A DNA stretch of 10,068 bases. Origin: an uncultured Planctomycetota bacterium. Its GTDB lineage: Bacteria > Planctomycetota > Phycisphaerae > Sedimentisphaerales > Anaerobacaceae. The stretch lies in assembly GCA_903927855.1 (NCBI GenBank), contig CAIYOL010000125.1, positions 1 through 10,068 of the forward strand, in the 5' to 3' direction. The translations under genes and the position numbers were made by a program. The notes under the pieces are model-generated. The model was not told the DNA's origin and did not search any database. It worked only from the letters and a program-made list of their open reading frames with translations. Shown here in pieces: positions 6,479 to 10,068 of this stretch; positions within the stretch are counted from its first letter, which is position 1, and the number at the start of each line of letters is the position of its first letter.

Positions 6479-6507
6479 ATTGTAAGCATCCAAAGACGCT
6501 TTTACAA
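6479..6507 (-). promoter_or_regulatory. Sigma70-like promoter for ffh
   Basis: TTGTAA (6507-6502) and TACAAT (6484-6479) are separated by 17 bases on the minus strand. Transcription would begin near 6472, giving a leader of about 30 bases to ATG 6441. The in-frame ATG at 6489 falls inside the spacer and could not be translated from this transcript. Confidence 0.55.
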
Positions 6508-6561
6508 GGGAAAACCTCTCTGTCCTACTCCTTGGCGGTTTTATTTTGCAAAATTAGGGGT

Positions 6562-6589
6562 TTGCGGGAAAATCATTTCCGGGTAAAAT
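6562..6589 (+). promoter_or_regulatory. Candidate promoter for the methyltransferase-PIN pair
   Basis: TTGCGG (6562-6567) and TAAAAT (6584-6589) are 16 bases apart. The -10 box is good and the -35 box weak. The resulting leader of about 145 bases would contain the inverted repeat at 6635-6651. Confidence 0.35.
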
Positions 6590-6634
6590 GGAGTGGTGAA
6601 ACCTAGGGTAATGTGTAGTTGGCCAATTATCGTT

Positions 6635-6651
6635 GTGAAAAGCATTTTCAC
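6635..6651. promoter_or_regulatory. Perfect inverted repeat, possible operator or leader hairpin
   Basis: GTGAAAA-GCA-TTTTCAC has perfect 7-base arms around a 3-base centre. It lies about 90 bases upstream of the methyltransferase start and about 200 bases from ffh. It has the shape of a binding site for a dimeric regulator, but could equally act as an RNA hairpin. Confidence 0.4.
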
Positions 6652-6731
6652 GAGATTGGAAACTCTAAGCAATGTTGGAGCAGTTTGCCGATAAATCAGT
6701 AGATATGGATACGGGAAGATTCTGTGACTAC

Positions 6732-6737
6732 GGAGGG
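6732..6737 (+). promoter_or_regulatory. Shine-Dalgarno site setting the TTG start of the methyltransferase
   Basis: GGAGGG lies five bases before TTG at 6743. It is a strong match to the anti-Shine-Dalgarno sequence and supports the non-ATG start. Confidence 0.75.
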
Positions 6738-6742
6738 TTGTT

Positions 6743-9313
6743 TTGAACGCACAGGATAGTTTGATTTCACAGGTTCGCACAAATTTGGAGCAATGCGGCT
6801 ATTCAAATGGCCGGCTGCGAACGGACTATGTCTATGAGGATGTTATAGGAGAACATACTGTTGCGTTAGCAGGATTTGCCAGGCCTGTATATGATTCGCG
6901 TACATCATGCATATCAGTAATCGGATGTGATGAATCGCGGGGAGCAACAGAAGAATATGTGAATCAGTTCCGAGGGTTCGGGGCGCCTGTTATATTTGCC
7001 TGCTGCAATGGAACACTTCAGTGGTGGAATGTAGGGACATGTGGCGCAAAGGTTGAGAAAACGGTATTAAAAGACGACATTAAAAGTTTCTTCTCCACAC
7101 ATAAAGAGGATTTTTCACCCGACAAAATCTGGCGTGCCAAGAATCTTGGACGCGTCGATACAACACAGCAGCTGAGCTTTGTTGATGTTGGTTTGATGCC
7201 CTTATTAGAGCATGAAATGGGGGAGCGTCTCGGCGGATTGATGAACCGAGTCATTAGCCTCCTCCACAATGGATTTACGAACAAACAACTAAAAATACCC
7301 CAGAACCAACGATGGATATTTAAAGCAGGGTTTTGGCTCCTTTGTGCAAAGATTCTTAAGGACAAGGGAGTAAACGGATTTATACGGTTAGATATTGGCG
7401 ATGTCGATGATGTGTTTAAGGCGGTCAAGAATCACTATCAAGCACAAGAACTTGTAGATGTTCAAACTAATCAACAAGCCCAAGCACTTAAAAAAGCAGC
7501 AGAGCAGATCAAGTTATTTGCCAGCCTGAGTAATCTGACGACAGAAGCTTTTGCATATATGTATGAGAACGTTCTTGTGGATAAGAATCTAAGGTCCGCA
7601 CTTGGGATTCATGCAACACCTTCATATCTTGTTGATTATATTGTTTGGCAGTTGTGGCCGTGGATTGAGCAGATTCCAGAAGAGAAAAGAATTGTCCTTG
7701 AGCCGGCTTGTGGTCATGCGCCATTTCTGGCGTCTGCGTTGAGAATGTTGAGATTTTCCTATGGTGAAAAGAGCTATTTCCACAATTATGCTAAACAACG
7801 GCTGATAGGCATTGAGACAGACTCATTTGCCCGAGAAATCGCGAGATTGTCGCTGACTCTTGCTGATGTTCCAAATTCTAATGGATGGAATATCATAGAA
7901 GGTGACATTTATCAGGATGACATACTAAGTGAAAAAGCAAAAAATGCTATGATCTTATTATGTAATCCACCTTTTCAGAACTTCACGCCAAGGGAGCGAG
8001 ATTCTTACCGAAAAGCAGGCCAAAGACCTATTTCTTTCAATAAAGCAGCGGAAATGTTGCGGCGAACCTTACTTTATATGCCTGAAGGTTCTGTATTTGG
8101 GGTGATACTTCCACGAGGATTTCTTCACAAGAAGAATCTGGCTGAACTGCGAAAGATGATAGTGAGTAACTTTGAGTTATCTCAAATTTGTCTCCTGCCC
8201 GAAAATGTTTTTAGATTTGCCATGCATAGGTCTGTATTGCTTTTTGGGCGAAAGACAGCAATCGGAAAGAAACGAAATGTTCAGCTTCTATACAAAACCG
8301 TTGATGCTTCTCAGCTTGAAGCATTCAAAGAGAGATATAAGAGCAGAGATACCCGAGTACTTCAGTCAAAGTTTGCTGAAAGCCATGTATTTGATTTGAG
8401 GGTAAGAGAGCTTGATGATGTTTGGACGTTCTGTGAAAAAAACTATCCATGTCTTAAGTCTGTTGTTGAAGGCGGGCAAGGATTTTCATTCAAAGGTAAA
8501 GATCTTCCGAAGGGAAAGAGGACTTTTTCCGAGGAACGGTTTCCTAGTGCTGTGGAGGGATATGAATCATTAAGTAGAGATACTCAACTACACAACTTGC
8601 CGAAGACATATTGGTTGAATCTTGGGAGTGAAGTTATTCAAAGACCAAGATGGGGTGTAGCCATAGGAAAGCCTCAGATGTTAATGAATCATGCACGTGT
8701 TGGAAGTGGACCTTGGAGAATAAAGGCATTAATCGATAATAAAGGAAGGCCTGCCGCTAGTTCATTTTTGGTGTTTAGAATTCACAATAATGATTGGTCG
8801 CTTCTTTCAATTTGGGCAATTCTGAATTCACCGTTTGCAAATGCATATATGTACTGCAACAGTATGGAACGCAATAATTCATCAGAAGATGTCAAAAAAA
8901 TACCAATTCCGTTATGCACAAAGGGGGTTCTTAATAAACTTGAGAAACTGGTCGCTGAATACTTTGAATTGATGGCAGAAAGAAACACGGAATTAAGAAA
9001 AGACATTCGAGACAGAGCCAAGCATTTGTTTTTGTCCATTGATGCTGAAATTATGCGTTTGTATGATTTGCCGCCGAAGATGGAAAAGCGGATTCTGGAT
9101 TTATTCCAAGGGGTTCAAAGAAAAGGGGTTGATTTCGAATTTAAGGGCTATTATCCGCAGGGCTTTGAATCCGCCATTCCTTTGCATGAGTATTTATCGG
9201 AGGAGTACCAGCGATCAACGATCACCTTTGTAGATGATTGGGTTAAAAAACACCGGTCGCCGGAAATGAATGAGGTTTTGAGGAAAGCGGTGGAGGCCTT
9301 TGAGGAGAAGTGA
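6743..9313 (+). CDS. Large N6-adenine DNA methyltransferase with extra N-terminal domain
   Basis: This 856-residue protein transfers a methyl group from S-adenosylmethionine to adenine in DNA. The class I gamma-type motif order is visible: motif X ALGIHATPSYLVDYI (286-300), motif I LEPACGHAPFL (319-329), acidic IGIETD (355-360), EGDIY (386-390) and catalytic motif IV CNPPF (407-411). Residues about 565-730 look like a target-recognition domain, and a charged helical segment (728-765) follows, so recognition and catalysis are in one chain. Residues 1-150 form an additional domain with the strand/helix pattern of a restriction-type nuclease but no clear D...(D/E)xK site. The PIN gene follows four bases after the stop. 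No restriction subunit is seen nearby. It is more A+T-rich than the ffh cluster, suggesting transfer. It resembles Eco57I/type IIG-like enzymes but is not assigned to a known system. Confidence 0.9.
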   Translation: MNAQDSLISQVRTNLEQCGYSNGRLRTDYVYEDVIGEHTVALAGFARPVYDSRTSCISVIGCDESRGATEEYVNQFRGFGAPVIFACCNGTLQWWNVGTCGAKVEKTVLKDDIKSFFSTHKEDFSPDKIWRAKNLGRVDTTQQLSFVDVGLMPLLEHEMGERLGGLMNRVISLLHNGFTNKQLKIPQNQRWIFKAGFWLLCAKILKDKGVNGFIRLDIGDVDDVFKAVKNHYQAQELVDVQTNQQAQALKKAAEQIKLFASLSNLTTEAFAYMYENVLVDKNLRSALGIHATPSYLVDYIVWQLWPWIEQIPEEKRIVLEPACGHAPFLASALRMLRFSYGEKSYFHNYAKQRLIGIETDSFAREIARLSLTLADVPNSNGWNIIEGDIYQDDILSEKAKNAMILLCNPPFQNFTPRERDSYRKAGQRPISFNKAAEMLRRTLLYMPEGSVFGVILPRGFLHKKNLAELRKMIVSNFELSQICLLPENVFRFAMHRSVLLFGRKTAIGKKRNVQLLYKTVDASQLEAFKERYKSRDTRVLQSKFAESHVFDLRVRELDDVWTFCEKNYPCLKSVVEGGQGFSFKGKDLPKGKRTFSEERFPSAVEGYESLSRDTQLHNLPKTYWLNLGSEVIQRPRWGVAIGKPQMLMNHARVGSGPWRIKALIDNKGRPAASSFLVFRIHNNDWSLLSIWAILNSPFANAYMYCNSMERNNSSEDVKKIPIPLCTKGVLNKLEKLVAEYFELMAERNTELRKDIRDRAKHLFLSIDAEIMRLYDLPPKMEKRILDLFQGVQRKGVDFEFKGYYPQGFESAIPLHEYLSEEYQRSTITFVDDWVKKHRSPEMNEVLRKAVEAFEEK

Positions 9314-9317
9314 GGGG

Positions 9318-9851
9318 ATGCGCGATTTCCTGATTGATACGAATATCTGGGAATACTGGTTTAATTCTGAAAGAGAGCCGCAACATAGTAATGTATTGAA
9401 ACGTGTTGCTGAACTCAAACAACAATCTGAAAATAGCAACAATCCTTTTCGCATATGGATTTCTTCTGTGACCTGGGGAGAGATAGAATTCGGATACCGC
9501 GTGCAGGCAAAAAAAGATGGCTCGTTAGAATCGCAATTCCGGCAATTTATTAATGACATTGCTCCTAAAGAGTTTCTAATCGATAAACATGTGACGGAGG
9601 AATATGGACGGATACGAGCAATGTTGTTTGAGAAATTTGGTCCAAAAGATAAAAGAATTGATGGTCGAAGACCTGAACAACTCATAGACCCTGTCACTTC
9701 TCTTCAACTGAAAATTCAAGAAAACGACCTCTGGATTGTTTCCCAAGCCATAACAAGAGACTTTACGCTGGTCACAAATGACAGAGCATCTTTACAACCT
9801 CTTTTTGAAGTGGTAGGTGACGAATTACATATTGATAACTGGGCAGCATAA
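9318..9851 (+). CDS. PIN-domain nuclease (VapC-like) paired with the methyltransferase
   Basis: PIN domains are Mg-dependent nucleases; VapC toxins of this fold cut RNA. All four acidic residues are present: Asp7 (FLIDTNIW), Glu55 (TWGEIEFG), Asp137 (ENDLWIVSQA) and Asp155 (VTND). At 177 residues it is longer than the usual 130-140 residue VapC. The surplus is a polar insertion at about 103-135 containing GPKDKR and IDPVT, just before the third acidic residue. The ATG at 9318 is preferred because the PIN fold begins directly there; GAGGAG lies ten bases upstream. A TTG at 9300 would add six residues and overlap the methyltransferase. No VapB-like antitoxin gene flanks it. The four-base gap implies co-expression with the methyltransferase. 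The family assignment is firm; the substrate is unknown. Confidence 0.9.
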   Translation: MRDFLIDTNIWEYWFNSEREPQHSNVLKRVAELKQQSENSNNPFRIWISSVTWGEIEFGYRVQAKKDGSLESQFRQFINDIAPKEFLIDKHVTEEYGRIRAMLFEKFGPKDKRIDGRRPEQLIDPVTSLQLKIQENDLWIVSQAITRDFTLVTNDRASLQPLFEVVGDELHIDNWAA

Positions 9852-9922
9852 TAAAAATAATGAAAAGAGGAAGATTTTCAACACAATAGTAAACGACCAA
9901 GGCGATTTATCTATCATTTCCC

Positions 9923-9951
9923 TTGACTTTTCCTCAAAAATCTGTTAAAAT
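9923..9951 (+). promoter_or_regulatory. Strong sigma70-like promoter downstream of the PIN gene
   Basis: TTGACT (9923-9928) and TAAAAT (9946-9951) are separated by 17 bases, the best promoter match in the window. Transcription would start near 9958, exactly where the foldable segment begins. Confidence 0.6.
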
Positions 9952-9957
9952 ACCCTC

Positions 9958-10027
9958 AGTTTGTCAGTAGACGAACGCATATCGCCCAGCAGGGCAAGGT
10001 TTCAGGTCCAGTAGGCCCACGTCAAAC
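9958..10027 (+). ncRNA. Candidate structured RNA or 5' leader after the PIN gene
   Basis: About 70 bases after the promoter can fold into a closed structure. GTTT (9959-9962) pairs with AAAC (10024-10027) and GACG (9970-9973) with CGTC (10020-10023). Inside are GCCC-AGCA-GGGC (9984-9995) and GG-T-CC-AGTA-GGCC (10005-10017). The segment is GC-rich compared with the A+T-rich bases on both sides. No terminator follows. AGGA at 10057-10060 could be the Shine-Dalgarno site of a gene starting just past the window, in which case this is a leader or riboswitch. It matches no RNA family that I recognise. Confidence 0.3.
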
Positions 10028-10068
10028 AATCATTAATAAAATAGTAAATTGTAAATAGGAAATTTCAA

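Larger units (their letters stand above)
6442..6742. other. Divergent intergenic region between ffh and the methyltransferase
   Basis: About 300 bases with no convincing gene. It holds the ffh promoter on the minus strand, a candidate methyltransferase promoter at 6562-6589, a perfect 7-base-arm inverted repeat at 6635-6651 and the Shine-Dalgarno site at 6732-6737. The base composition becomes more A+T-rich towards the methyltransferase. I see no attachment site, direct repeat or tRNA. Confidence 0.6.

Noticed and set aside
6541..6780. 79-codon minus-strand frame in the ffh-methyltransferase gap
   Set aside because: It overlaps the methyltransferase start and its control region, is of low-complexity hydrophobic composition and has no family resemblance.
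9864..9881. GAAAA...TTTTC inverted repeat after the PIN gene as a terminator
   Set aside because: The stem is only five A+T-rich pairs with no T-run downstream.
9999..10020. Resemblance to the SRP RNA core (TCAGGTCC followed by a four-base loop and GG)
   Set aside because: The loop is AGTA rather than GGAA, and the following AAGCAGCC-type internal-loop strand is missing, so the match is probably chance despite ffh being in the window.
9959..10027. tRNA-like segment with a nearly complete 7-base end stem
   Set aside because: It has no proper D arm, anticodon arm or T loop, one mismatch in the end stem and a short total length.
1..10068. CRISPR arrays, insertion sequences, integrases or attachment-site repeats
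   Set aside because: I found no regularly spaced direct repeats, transposase or integrase motifs, terminal inverted repeats or duplicated flanks around the accessory pair.

Overview
The window is bacterial chromosome carrying two very different blocks. Positions 1-6441 hold a tightly packed minus-strand housekeeping cluster: ffh, a small ffh-linked gene, rpsP, trmD, rplS, yraN, a small membrane-protein gene, tatD, and the first 248 codons of dnaG, which leaves the window at its left edge. Positions 6743-9851 hold a plus-strand accessory pair, visibly richer in A+T: a large N6-adenine DNA methyltransferase and a PIN-domain nuclease. A strong promoter-like site followed by a foldable RNA segment closes the window. 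The ffh-rpsP-trmD-rplS-yraN order is general in bacteria. The Ala/Lys/Glu-rich tail on S16, the mixed use of Shine-Dalgarno sites and the gene order make me suspect a planctomycete (Phycisphaerae-like) or relative, but this is a weak inference.

The housekeeping cluster reads right to left. A good sigma70-type promoter at 6479-6507 drives ffh; it overlaps the first in-frame ATG and therefore supports the internal start at 6441. Eight bases after ffh is a 102-residue protein that I read as a stand-alone, degenerate relative of the Ffh M domain. A second promoter-like site (4610-4638) precedes rpsP-trmD, a weaker one (3217-3245) precedes rplS-yraN-membrane protein-tatD, and another (886-915) precedes dnaG. 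The products serve protein export (Ffh), ribosome assembly and tRNA modification (S16, L19, TrmD), nucleic-acid metabolism (YraN, TatD) and replication priming (DnaG).

Short hairpins built on TCCGCC/GGCGGA arms occur in two leader or intergenic regions and once, in frame, inside trmD. They look like a dispersed repeat family.

The accessory pair is the most interesting part. The methyltransferase starts with TTG behind a clear Shine-Dalgarno site, and the PIN gene follows after four bases, so the two are probably translated together. No restriction endonuclease, specificity subunit or protein antitoxin is visible. The methyltransferase has an extra N-terminal domain that resembles a nuclease fold without a recognisable active site, and the PIN protein keeps all four acidic residues plus an extra insertion. 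I infer a two-gene defence or addiction module in which PIN supplies the nuclease. The promoter and structured RNA segment just downstream may be a third part, or simply the leader of the next gene.
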